Assembly: GCA_039180875.1 (NCBI GenBank)
Contig: JBCDCY010000001.1
Coordinates: forward strand, 930,001 to 994,000
Reading direction: 5' to 3'
Length of the DNA: 64,000 nt
Origin: JBCDCY01 sp039180875
GTDB taxonomy: Bacteria > Pseudomonadota > Alphaproteobacteria > Rhodobacterales > Rhodobacteraceae
The translations under genes and the position numbers were made by a program. Within the stretch, counting starts at the first letter, position 1; each line of letters starts with the position of its first letter. The notes below the pieces were generated by a model. The model had not been told where the DNA came from, ran no database searches, and was given only the letters and a program-made list of their open reading frames with translations. This document shows, one piece after another, positions 41,259-49,524 of this stretch.

Positions 41259-43166
41259 ATGGGCTACAGGGACATCTACCGGGCCTGGCAGGCCGATCCC
41301 GAGGCATTCTGGCTCGACGCCGCCCGGGCCATCGACTGGACGCGGGAGCCGACGCGCGCCCTCGACGACGCCACGCCGCCGCTCTACCGCTGGTTCGCCG
41401 ACGGCGAGATGAACACCTGCTACAACTGCGTCGACCGCCATGTAGAGGCCGGCAACGGCGATCGCCTGGCGCTGATCCACGACAGCCCGATCACCGGCAC
41501 CGTCCACCGCCTCACCTATGCCGAGTTGCAGGACCGGGTGGCGCGCCTGGCCGGCGCGCTTAAGGCCCAGGGGATCGAACGGGGCGACCGGGTCATCATT
41601 TACATGCCGATGGTGCCCGAGGCGGTGGAGGCGATGCTCGCCTGTGCCCGGATCGGCGCCATCCACTCCGTCGTCTTCGGGGGCTTCGCGGCGGCCGAGC
41701 TTGCGGTGCGCATCGACGATGCGACGCCGAAGGCGATCCTGGCCGCCTCCTGCGGGCTCGAGCCCGGGCGCGTCGTGCACTACAAGCCGCTGCTCGACGG
41801 CGCGATCGAGATGGCGGCGCACAAGCCGGAGTTCTGCGTGATCTTCCAGCGTGAGCAGGAGGTGGCGGAGCTCACGCCAGGCCGGGACCACGACTGGCAC
41901 GCCTTCCAGTACGGGGCGGAGCCTGCGCCTTGTGTGCCGGTGGGCGGGGCCGATCCGCTCTATATCCTCTACACCTCCGGCACGACCGGCCAGCCGAAGG
42001 GCGTGGTGCGGCCCGCCGGCGGCCATGCGGTGGCGCTCCTTTGGACCATGAAGCACATCTATGACGTGGCCCCGGGGGACGTTTACTGGGCGGCGTCCGA
42101 CGTCGGCTGGGTGGTCGGCCATTCCTACATCGTCTACGCGCCGCTGCTGATGGGCTGCACCAGCGTGGTGTTTGAGGGCAAGCCGGTGGGCACGCCGGAT
42201 GCCGGGACCTTCTGGCGGGTGATCCGGGATCATGCCGTCCGGGTGCTCTTCACCGCCCCCACCGCCTTTCGCGCCATCAAGCGCGACGATCCCGCCGGCG
42301 GCCTGGTGGCGGACTACGACCTCTCCGCCCTCAAGACCCTGTTCCTGGCCGGAGAGCGCGCCGATCCCGACACCATCGCCTGGGCGGAGGAGAAGCTGGG
42401 CGTCCCGGTCATCGACCATTGGTGGCAGACGGAGACCGGCTGGGCCATCGCCGCCAACCCGATGGGGATCGAGGCGATGCCGGTGAAGCCCGGCTCCCCC
42501 ACCGTCGCGATGCCGGGCTATGACGTGCAGATCCTCTCCGACGATGGCCATCCGGTGCCCGCCGGCACATTGGGCGCCATCGCCGTGAAATTGCCGCTGC
42601 CGCCCGGGACGTTGCCGACGCTTTGGAATGCCGAGGCGCGGTTTCGCAAGAGCTATCTCGACACCTTCCCGGGCTACTACGAGACCGGGGATGCCGGGAT
42701 GGTGGACGAGGAGGGCTATCTCTACATCATGGCCCGCACCGACGACGTGATTAACGTCGCCGGCCATCGCCTGTCGACCGGCGCGATGGAGGAGGTGCTG
42801 GCCGCCCACCCCGATGTTGCCGAATGCGCGGTGATCGGCGCGGCCGATCCGCTCAAGGGTCAGCTCCCCATCGGCTTTCTCTGCCTCAACGCCGGCTGCG
42901 CCCGGTCGGAGGCGGAGATCGTGGCGGAGGCCGTGGCGCTGGTGCGGGAGCGGATCGGCCCCGTCGCCGCCTTCCGCGATGCCTGCATCGTGGAGCGTCT
43001 GCCCAAGACCCGCTCGGGCAAGATCCTGCGCGCCACCATGGCACGCATTGCCGACGGCGAGAGCTACAAGATGCCCGCCACCATCGACGATCCGGCGATC
43101 CTGGACGAGATCGGCGTTGCCCTCGCCGACCTCGGCTTTCCCCGCGCGTCGGAGCCGCACGGTTAA
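41259..43166 (+). CDS. prpE: propionyl-CoA synthetase
   Basis: 635-aa ACS-family ligase. MNTCYNCVDRHVEAG, the ATP loop YTSGTTGQPKG, GWVVGHSYIVYAPL, WWQTETGWAI and the acetylatable-Lys motif LPKTRSGKILR are typical of PrpE. Activates propionate (and probably acetate) to acyl-CoA. ATG after GGGAGG. Reversible acetylation of the last Lys is a known control in this family. Confidence 0.93.
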   Translation: MGYRDIYRAWQADPEAFWLDAARAIDWTREPTRALDDATPPLYRWFADGEMNTCYNCVDRHVEAGNGDRLALIHDSPITGTVHRLTYAELQDRVARLAGALKAQGIERGDRVIIYMPMVPEAVEAMLACARIGAIHSVVFGGFAAAELAVRIDDATPKAILAASCGLEPGRVVHYKPLLDGAIEMAAHKPEFCVIFQREQEVAELTPGRDHDWHAFQYGAEPAPCVPVGGADPLYILYTSGTTGQPKGVVRPAGGHAVALLWTMKHIYDVAPGDVYWAASDVGWVVGHSYIVYAPLLMGCTSVVFEGKPVGTPDAGTFWRVIRDHAVRVLFTAPTAFRAIKRDDPAGGLVADYDLSALKTLFLAGERADPDTIAWAEEKLGVPVIDHWWQTETGWAIAANPMGIEAMPVKPGSPTVAMPGYDVQILSDDGHPVPAGTLGAIAVKLPLPPGTLPTLWNAEARFRKSYLDTFPGYYETGDAGMVDEEGYLYIMARTDDVINVAGHRLSTGAMEEVLAAHPDVAECAVIGAADPLKGQLPIGFLCLNAGCARSEAEIVAEAVALVRERIGPVAAFRDACIVERLPKTRSGKILRATMARIADGESYKMPATIDDPAILDEIGVALADLGFPRASEPHG

Positions 43167-43235
43167 CCAATCGTTAGAGATCTGGAGGCACCTTCCCCTG
43201 CAGGGACAGAGACAGCTTTGCAGTGAGGAAGCATC

Positions 43236-44063
43236 ATGCAGGCAGCATCGTCGTCGGCCGCGCTCGCAGGCCATGACGCCGGGACGGCGACGGTGCCGAA
43301 CCTGGCCGGCAGAAGCGTGCTTCTGGTCGACGACACCAGCACCAGCCAGATCGTCGTCGGCCAGATGCTGGAGCTCCTGGGCGCCCGCCTGCGCCTGGTG
43401 GAAACCGGGCACAGCGCCCTCGCCGCCGCAGAGACGGACGCCTTCGACCTCGCCCTGGTGGATGATGAGTTGCCCGATATGGCGGGGCTCGACCTGATCG
43501 CCCAGCTCCGGGGCAGCCGGGCCGATTTGCGCTGCATGTTGATGAGCACCGATGCCGAGCGTGGCCGAGCCGCCAATCTCGCCGACGGGGTCGTCGCCAA
43601 ACCGATCCCGGGCATCGTGGCCTTCGGCGCTGCCATCGGCGCGGTGATCGCGACGGACACACAGGTTGGGGCCGGGGGGTCGTCAGCCGTCGGCGCCGCG
43701 CCAAACGGTTTCGACGAGGCGACGCTGATCAACACCCAGGTTCTCGACGACCTGGCAGCGATGATCGGTGCGGATGCCATGGCCGGCTTGCTGGCCAGCG
43801 CCTGTGCCGACTTCGAGGCAATCGAAGCGGCGCTGAGCGACGCGGCCGACGGGCCTGACCTCGACACCATCCGGGCCCAGACCCACAGCCTGATCGGCGT
43901 GGCCGGCGCGCTCGGCGCAGAGCCCCTGGTGGAGCTCGCCCGTGCGCTCAACCGCGCCGCCAAGGATGACTTCGCCGCCGATGGACCGGAGCTGATGCAG
44001 CAAACCCTGGCGATGATCGGGCCGGTGCGTCGCCTCATCGCCCGCCGGGGTGAGGTGGCCTGA
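43236..44063 (+). CDS. receiver-HPt two-component protein
   Basis: 275 aa: a CheY-like receiver (about 27-140; VLLVDDTSTSQIVV, acceptor Asp in LALVDDELPDMAG, Lys in VVAKPIPG), a Gly/Ala linker, and a C-terminal histidine phosphotransfer domain (about 165-270) with the phosphorylatable His in QTHSLIGVAGALGA. This layout matches the C-terminal half of hybrid kinases without the kinase, suggesting a phosphorelay intermediate. RBS GAGGAA precedes the ATG. Confidence 0.87.
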   Translation: MQAASSSAALAGHDAGTATVPNLAGRSVLLVDDTSTSQIVVGQMLELLGARLRLVETGHSALAAAETDAFDLALVDDELPDMAGLDLIAQLRGSRADLRCMLMSTDAERGRAANLADGVVAKPIPGIVAFGAAIGAVIATDTQVGAGGSSAVGAAPNGFDEATLINTQVLDDLAAMIGADAMAGLLASACADFEAIEAALSDAADGPDLDTIRAQTHSLIGVAGALGAEPLVELARALNRAAKDDFAADGPELMQQTLAMIGPVRRLIARRGEVA

Positions 44064-44081
44064 GCCGTGAGCGGCTAGGGG

Positions 44082-44096
44082 CCGGCATTTTGCCGG
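44082..44096. repeat. short hairpin after the receiver-HPt gene
   Basis: CCGGCA-TTT-TGCCGG lies 19 bp beyond the plus-strand stop in the convergent gap to zapE. A possible weak terminator; no T-run. Confidence 0.35.
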
Positions 44097-44197
44097 AAGA
44101 GTAACTCGCCTCCGGCGGGGATATTTGGGCCACTGCGAAATGGGCGACTGAGGGTGCTCCTTTGGGCGGTGGGGCGTGGCGTTGCAGCGCCGAGGTA

Positions 44198-45316
44198 TCA
44201 GGCGGCGCCGGCCTTTGCCTGGTCGAACCAGGCGGTGCCCTGCATCTCCATGAGGCGAGAGATCGTGCGGTCGAACTCGAAGCGGCCCGCACCCTCCTGA
44301 TAAAGCTCCTCGACCGGCACCGCGGCCGAGCAGACCAGCTGCACCCGCGCCTCGTAAAGCGTGTCGATCAGCGTGACGAAGCGCTTCGCCTCGTTCACTT
44401 GAGCGCGGGAGAGCTGCGGGATGTCGTCGAGGATCAGCGTGCGCACAGCCTCCGCAATCGCCAGATAGTCGGCGGCGCCGAGCGGGCGGGCGCAGAGATC
44501 CTCGAACCCGGCCCGGGCGACGCCGTTGCGAAAGCGCGGCAGTGTCACCTCTCGCCCGCTGACCGTGAGGCGGAGCGGCGCCCCCTCGCCGCCGGCCAGA
44601 TCCGCCCAGGCTTCATCCAGCGCCTTGTCCGCCGCCTCCCCGAGGGGCGTGTGGTAGACCTGCCGACCCCGCAGATGGTTCAGCCGGTGATCCGTCGGGC
44701 TTTCCAGATGATGTAGCTCCAGCCGGGCTTTGATCAGCTCGATGAACGGCACGAAGAGGTTGCGGTTCAGGCCGTCGCGATAAAGATCGTCGGGCGGCCG
44801 GTTCGAGGTGGTCACGATCACCACGCCGGACGCGAACAAGGCCTCGAACAACCGCCCGACGATCATGGCGTCGGCGATGTCGCTGATCTGCAGCTCGTCA
44901 AAGCAGAGGAGCGTCGCCCCCGCCGCCACCTCCTTTGCCACGTCGCTGATCGGGTCGTCCGCCTCCGCCGCGCGGGCCGCCTTGATGCCGGCATGCACCT
45001 CCTGCATGAAGGCGTGGAAATGCACCCGGCGCCGCCGCGCCACCGGGGCGCTTTCGAAGAACATGTCCATCAGCATCGACTTGCCCCGCCCGACGCCGCC
45101 GAACAGGTAGAGGCCCGGGATCTCCGCCTGGCGCAGCCGCTCCCGCCCCCAGCCGAAGAAGCCGAGGCGGACGCGCTTCGGCCGCGCCGGATCGTAGTCG
45201 ACAAGGCGCGTGTGCAGGATCTGCAGCTTCTCTGCCGCCAGACGCTGGGCCGGATCGTCGGTCAGCGCACCGTCGGCCACCCGCGCCCGGTAGCTGGCGA
45301 GCGGGCCGTCAGCCAT
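44198..45316 (-). CDS. zapE: cell division protein ZapE (AFG1-like ATPase)
   Basis: 372-aa AFG1-family P-loop ATPase: LYLFGGVGRGKSMLMDMF (Walker A), LLCFDELQISDIADAM (Walker B) and TSNRPPDDLY. ZapE binds and destabilises FtsZ polymers under stress in E. coli. The start may be the ATG at 45316 (family-like opening MADGPLASYRARV) or 45334; neither has a strong SD. Confidence 0.93.
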   Translation of the reverse strand: MADGPLASYRARVADGALTDDPAQRLAAEKLQILHTRLVDYDPARPKRVRLGFFGWGRERLRQAEIPGLYLFGGVGRGKSMLMDMFFESAPVARRRRVHFHAFMQEVHAGIKAARAAEADDPISDVAKEVAAGATLLCFDELQISDIADAMIVGRLFEALFASGVVIVTTSNRPPDDLYRDGLNRNLFVPFIELIKARLELHHLESPTDHRLNHLRGRQVYHTPLGEAADKALDEAWADLAGGEGAPLRLTVSGREVTLPRFRNGVARAGFEDLCARPLGAADYLAIAEAVRTLILDDIPQLSRAQVNEAKRFVTLIDTLYEARVQLVCSAAVPVEELYQEGAGRFEFDRTISRLMEMQGTAWFDQAKAGAA

Positions 45317-45451
45317 CGCCCGGCCCCGGGCCATCCGCCGCTTCGCCCGCTGCTCCCATCACGCCCCCTCTGCAAGCATCGCACGGCGACAGCAAGCCCG
45401 CTCCCGCCCCTCTGATCAAGAGATCTGAACCGAGCCGTCAAAACTTTTGCT

Positions 45452-45481
45452 TTGACCGCCCGCGCGCGGCGCCGCCATAGA
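45452..45481 (+). promoter_or_regulatory. sigma-70-type promoter of the MFS gene
   Basis: TTGACC (45452-45457), 17 bp, CCATAG (45475-45480; or CATAGA with 18 bp) about 20 bp before the translation start region, in an otherwise very GC-rich stretch. Confidence 0.45.
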
Positions 45482-45499
45482 ACGACAGGAGCGACCGCG

Positions 45500-46762
45500 A
45501 TGACAGAGACCGCCAGCCGGGCGCCGAGCGCGCCGTTGATCACCCCGGTGCTGATCGCCGGCAGCCTGATCGTGCTGATCAGCTTCGGCATCCGCGCGAC
45601 CTTCGGCCTCTTCCAAATTCCGATCGCGGACGAGTTCGGCTGGCTCCGCACCGAGTTCTCCCTCGCAATCGCCGTGCAGAACCTGGCCTGGGGGGTCGGG
45701 CAGCCGATCTTCAGCGCCATCGCCGAGCGGTTCGGCGACCGTCTGGCCATCGTGCTCGGCGCCATCACCTATGCCTTGGGTCTCCTACTCTCCAGCATGG
45801 CGACGACGCCGGAGGCCCATGCGCTGTTGGAGATCCTGGTGGGCTTCGGCATCGCCGGCACCGGCTTCGGGGTGATCCTGGCCGTGGTCGGGCGGGCGAG
45901 CTCGGCCGAGAACCGCTCCATGGCCCTCGGCATCGCCACCGCGGCGGGCTCGGCCGGCCAGATCGTGGCGCCGCCGATTGCCGCCGCGATGCTCGAGGCC
46001 ATGCCATGGCAGAGCGTCTTCGCCATCTTCGCGGTGGCGATCCTGACCGTCCTCCTCCTCCTGCCGATGCTCAGGGCGCCGAGCCAGGTGAGCCGTGCGG
46101 AGCTCGAGGAGAGCATGGCCGCTGTCCTCCGCAAGGCGGTGCGCGATCCGTCCTATACCCTGATCTTCCTCGGCTTCTTCTCCTGCGGCTATCAGCTCGG
46201 CTTCATCACCGCGCATTTCCCCGCCTTCGTGGAGGAGGTCTGCGGCCCGATCAGCCCGGGCGGCCTGCTGGAGTCGATGGGTATCGACAGCACCCGCGCC
46301 CTCGGCGCCTGGGCTATCGCGCTGATCGGCCTCACCAACATCCTCGGCACGATCCTGGCCGGGCGGCTCGGCGGCATCTACAGCCGCAAGTACCTGCTCG
46401 CCTGGATCTACACCGGCCGCACCGTGGTCGCGGCGATCTTCATGCTGCTGCCGATCACCCCCGCCTCCGTGCTGGTCTTCGCGGCGCTGATGGGCACGCT
46501 CTGGCTCGCCACGGTGCCGCTTACCTCCGGCCTCGTCGCGCACATCTACGGGTTGCGCTACATGGGGACGCTCTACGGCATCATCTTCTTCTCGCACCAG
46601 CTCGGCTCGTTCCTCGGGGTCTGGCTGGGCGGCGCGCTCTACGATCGCCACGGCTCCTACGATCTGGTCTGGTGGATCGGGGTGGCGGTGGGCGCCTTCT
46701 CGGCCCTGGTCCATCTGCCGGTCAAGGAGCGTCCGCTGGCGGAGCGTCCGGCGCGCGGTTAA
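45500..46762 (+). CDS. MFS transporter
   Basis: 420-aa major-facilitator protein with about 12 hydrophobic helices; ERFGDRLAIVLG between helices 2 and 3 and GRLGGIYSRKYLL between helices 8 and 9 are the loop motifs. Resembles the monocarboxylate/oxalate-formate antiporter branch; substrate unknown. ATG at 45500 after GGAG. Confidence 0.9.
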   Translation: MTETASRAPSAPLITPVLIAGSLIVLISFGIRATFGLFQIPIADEFGWLRTEFSLAIAVQNLAWGVGQPIFSAIAERFGDRLAIVLGAITYALGLLLSSMATTPEAHALLEILVGFGIAGTGFGVILAVVGRASSAENRSMALGIATAAGSAGQIVAPPIAAAMLEAMPWQSVFAIFAVAILTVLLLLPMLRAPSQVSRAELEESMAAVLRKAVRDPSYTLIFLGFFSCGYQLGFITAHFPAFVEEVCGPISPGGLLESMGIDSTRALGAWAIALIGLTNILGTILAGRLGGIYSRKYLLAWIYTGRTVVAAIFMLLPITPASVLVFAALMGTLWLATVPLTSGLVAHIYGLRYMGTLYGIIFFSHQLGSFLGVWLGGALYDRHGSYDLVWWIGVAVGAFSALVHLPVKERPLAERPARG

Positions 46763-46952
46763 CCATGATGGCAGCGAAAGGCCGGCCCTTTCGCCCGAAT
46801 TGGCCGCAATGGTTAACGGCGACGGATCCTCAAATCTGCGTTGCAATCCTGTAACGAGGCTCACGCACGCAGACGAAATGCGCGGTTGGCTCAACTCTTC
46901 ATGGACAAGCAGCACCGCTATTTCTAAGGAGGCAGGCCGAGCCGGGCGCGCG

Positions 46953-46978
46953 ACCACCAACCCTTGGTGGTATTTCTT
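46953..46978 (+). terminator. hairpin with T-rich tail upstream of the TadG-like gene
   Basis: ACCACCAA-CCC-TTGGTGGT is a perfect 8-bp stem with a 3-nt loop, followed by ATTTCTTT. It probably ends transcription from the MFS side and insulates the promoter 50 bp downstream. Confidence 0.6.
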
Positions 46979-47019
46979 TGGGCGAGGCCGTGGCGGGCCC
47001 GGGGCAGCTCGCCAAAAGA

Positions 47020-47047
47020 TTGACTAAATTCTATACTTTAATATACG
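47020..47047 (+). promoter_or_regulatory. strong AT-rich promoter of the TadG-like gene
   Basis: TTGACT (47020-47025), 16 bp, TATACG (47042-47047) in a stretch of some 30 AT-rich bases, sharply different from the surrounding GC-rich sequence. The start codon lies about 60 bp beyond. Confidence 0.6.
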
Positions 47048-47107
47048 TTTAAGAGGGGCTGGCGTGGGAGCGATTCCACGCCTAACGTGTTTGAGGGGAA
47101 TACAGTT

Positions 47108-49291
47108 ATGGCAATGCGTGTTGCAACGCAGTTGCGGAAAGGTCGGCGCGAGCCGCCCGGCGCAACGCAAGGCACGGGGCGGTCAGCGGATCGTCCCATG
47201 GCAAAGACTGCACGGCGTTTCTTGGGCGAAACGCGGGGCGCGGTGACGATCATGGTCGTCCTGTTCTCGGCCGTGCTGCTGACGGCAGCCGGCCTCATCA
47301 TCGACTTCGGCCGGGCGTTCAGCGCCCATTCGCAAATGCAGGCTTTCGTCGACAAAGCCGCGCTCGCCGCGGCGCAGGAGCTGGACGGCGCCTCCGACGC
47401 GATCTCGCGCGCGAGCACGGCGGCCAACAACATTGCCCAGTCGTCCTCCTTCATCGACGGCGACGGCTCCTTCGACATCGAGCATCTGATCTTCCTGACC
47501 GCCGATCCGGTGGGCAGTGACGGGTCGTTCGACACCAGCAAGATCGCGAGCATGAAGACGACCGATCCCGAGCTGGCGACCCATGTGCTCGTGAGCGCGG
47601 CGCAGGAGAAGGTCCGGGTGTCGTTGCTCGATCTCCGGATCGGCAACGATACGCCGGACGTCGAGGACATTCCGCTCGATGCCTTTGCCGTGGCGACCAC
47701 GCAGCAGGTGCTGTGCGGCGGGCTGAGCACCATCGTGATGTGCAACCCGTTCGAGGATGATGCGGCCGCGTTCTCCAGCGCGATGGTGGACAATGCCGGC
47801 TATCACATGGAACTGACCGTGGATTTGGACGTCAGCGGCGACCCGCAGCTGTCCAACACCGGCGACGTTATCCGCCTCGGCCTGATGAAGGAGCCGGCGC
47901 GGGAGGTCGGCGTGAACGATGACGACGTCTGCAGCGATCTTGCCCTGCTGCCCGGCGTGATCGGCGGTGAGACGGACGACGAGCTCGAGCGGCTGCGCGA
48001 CATCTGCCTGCTCGCTCATGTCGACCCTGGCCTCGCCTGTGTCGGCAACGAACTACTGGTGAAGGCGGCACATCCGGAGATCTTCGCCACCGGGCTCAAC
48101 ACCATCTTCGACTTCTACGACGGCCCGATGCAGGACGTATTGGCGTCCGATCCGGACGTGCCGCAGGGCGATGGCTCGACCCTGCCGCGCTCCACCTACT
48201 TCGCGCCGGACGAGGTCGTGGTCCATGGGCGCCTGAACTTCGACGAGTATCGGTGGGACCGGGTGATCGCCTGGGCTCTGCAATACTCTGACCTTCAAAG
48301 AGGTTTTGCCAGTCGGCCACTACCCGCCCCTCTGCAACAGGCTGCCATCAGAGATCTAGCTGAGAACCCGCAAAAAGTGGGGACCGAGGCACGTGGTGCT
48401 GCCGCATATGCAGACTATATGCCAGCGTTGCTGGATCTGGACTCGCGTCAGAACTACGTGATCAGAGGAGACACCAACCAGTCAGGTCCGATGCCACGCG
48501 GTGCCTGCATCCGTACTGGCGTGCCGAGCACCTGTTCGCTCCACTACGGAATTGAGACCACCCCACCCGATGTGATTGAGTATCTTGGCTACTATCAGCC
48601 TTACCTCGCTGATAACGGGATGGATGGTAGCACTCTGGCGAACGGTGCCTCGAACTACTACGAGATTTACTCGCAGGTGGAGAAGCAGACGCCGGATCTG
48701 TGGCTCGAAAGTGCTTCCAATGGCGTCGATGACCCGTTGCAAATTGCTTCGCTGCAAGAGGCTAATGCACCTGAGGGCGGGAGCTGGGAGGACTTCAAAG
48801 CCTATCTCGACAGCACCTATCCGGGCACTTTCGACTTTGTCATCAACGACGAGGGCCGCCCGACGCTGCTGAACACCGACATCGAGACGGGGCCGGTCAA
48901 CTTCCTCGACGCCTATCCGACGTCGTCGCCCAGCTCGGAAGAGCGTCGGCGCCAGCGCGTGACGGTGATCAACTGCAACGCAATGCAGACCTACGAAGCC
49001 GCCATGAGCGACTCGGATCCGGAATATGCCGACACCTACGTGGCCGATGTGGTTGCTGTGGCGGACGTGTTCCTGACCGAGGCGGTGAATGCTGCGGATT
49101 GCACGACCGACTTCACCACGAGCGAGGCGGGCGCCAACGGCAGCTCCATCCTTTGGGATCAGGCCAATGCCCAGCCGTGCGCCAGCCCGGACCTGACGGA
49201 GATCTCGGTCTTTGCCGAGTTCATCTCCGACTCGAACGACACCACGCCGCCGGGCACGTCCCAGCGCCAGGTCGCGGTGCTCGTGCACTAA
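47108..49291 (+). CDS. TadG-like pilus-assembly/envelope protein
   Basis: 727 aa. A basic N-terminal stretch precedes GETRGAVTIMVVLFSAVL and the single membrane helix (about 45-68), followed by DFGRAFSAHSQMQAFVDKAALAAAQELDG, the N-terminal module of TadE/TadG-like Flp pilus proteins (PF13400-type). The long extracytoplasmic part contains several Cys residues and many Asp/Ser residues but no domain I recognise. ATG at 47108 follows GAGGGG. Bases 48285-48780 (about residues 393-558) have clearly different codon use (AGA, CTA, CAA, AAA, TCT), unlike both flanks. No other tad genes are nearby; the gene has its own promoter and terminators. Confidence 0.75.
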   Translation: MAMRVATQLRKGRREPPGATQGTGRSADRPMAKTARRFLGETRGAVTIMVVLFSAVLLTAAGLIIDFGRAFSAHSQMQAFVDKAALAAAQELDGASDAISRASTAANNIAQSSSFIDGDGSFDIEHLIFLTADPVGSDGSFDTSKIASMKTTDPELATHVLVSAAQEKVRVSLLDLRIGNDTPDVEDIPLDAFAVATTQQVLCGGLSTIVMCNPFEDDAAAFSSAMVDNAGYHMELTVDLDVSGDPQLSNTGDVIRLGLMKEPAREVGVNDDDVCSDLALLPGVIGGETDDELERLRDICLLAHVDPGLACVGNELLVKAAHPEIFATGLNTIFDFYDGPMQDVLASDPDVPQGDGSTLPRSTYFAPDEVVVHGRLNFDEYRWDRVIAWALQYSDLQRGFASRPLPAPLQQAAIRDLAENPQKVGTEARGAAAYADYMPALLDLDSRQNYVIRGDTNQSGPMPRGACIRTGVPSTCSLHYGIETTPPDVIEYLGYYQPYLADNGMDGSTLANGASNYYEIYSQVEKQTPDLWLESASNGVDDPLQIASLQEANAPEGGSWEDFKAYLDSTYPGTFDFVINDEGRPTLLNTDIETGPVNFLDAYPTSSPSSEERRRQRVTVINCNAMQTYEAAMSDSDPEYADTYVADVVAVADVFLTEAVNAADCTTDFTTSEAGANGSSILWDQANAQPCASPDLTEISVFAEFISDSNDTTPPGTSQRQVAVLVH

Positions 49292-49302
49292 CAAAAAGGC
49301 CG

Positions 49303-49321
49303 GGGCGCCACGCCGGCGCCC
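49303..49321 (+). terminator. first hairpin after the TadG-like gene
   Basis: GGGCGCC-ACGCC-GGCGCCC, 7-bp perfect stem, 12 bp beyond the stop; no T-run. Probably a 3'-end stabilising or pre-terminator stem. Confidence 0.4.
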
Positions 49322-49348
49322 TGGCCAAGCCCTTTCAAACACGGCTCC

Positions 49349-49379
49349 AAAAGCCGCCGGTCCTGCCGGCGGCTTTTTC
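49349..49379 (+). terminator. rho-independent terminator
   Basis: AAAAGCCGCCGG, loop TCCTG, CCGGCGGC (49366-49373) followed by TTTTTCTT. Perfect 8-bp GC stem extended by A-T pairs and a T-run; textbook terminator for the TadG-like gene. Confidence 0.92.
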
Positions 49380-49524
49380 TTGACGCCCGGGGCCCCGCGG
49401 CGTATGCCGCCCGCGACTTTCGGATGTGGCAGCACGTCCGGTCCCCACCCGTCGGGGATCGCCACCGGCCAGCGCGGATGCGCCCGCCGGTGTCGTTTTG
49501 TTTTGGAGCCGTAGGAGGCCCGCG

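Larger units (their letters stand above)
46763..47107. other. 345-bp intergenic region upstream of the TadG-like gene
   Basis: Contains a hairpin with a T-rich tail (46953-46978), an AT-rich promoter (47020-47047) and a leader hairpin GGCGTGG/CCACGCC (47061-47082). No gene is supported; a 49-codon frame at 46878 has no ribosome-binding site. Confidence 0.7.

Noticed and set aside
40518..43412. A very long minus-strand open frame opposite the nucleoside hydrolase and prpE genes
   Set aside because: Its translation is His/Gly/Arg-rich, matches no family, and lies antisense to two complete, well-recognised genes; it is a by-product of high GC content.
46878..47027. A 49-codon leader-like frame with a Trp-Trp-Tyr-Phe-Phe run over the hairpin at 46953
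   Set aside because: No SD, no aromatic-synthesis gene downstream, and a separate promoter lies after it; attenuation is not supported.
49380..49524. 4.5S RNA gene next to ffh
   Set aside because: The conserved GGAAGGAAGCA-type apical loop is absent on both strands of the gap.
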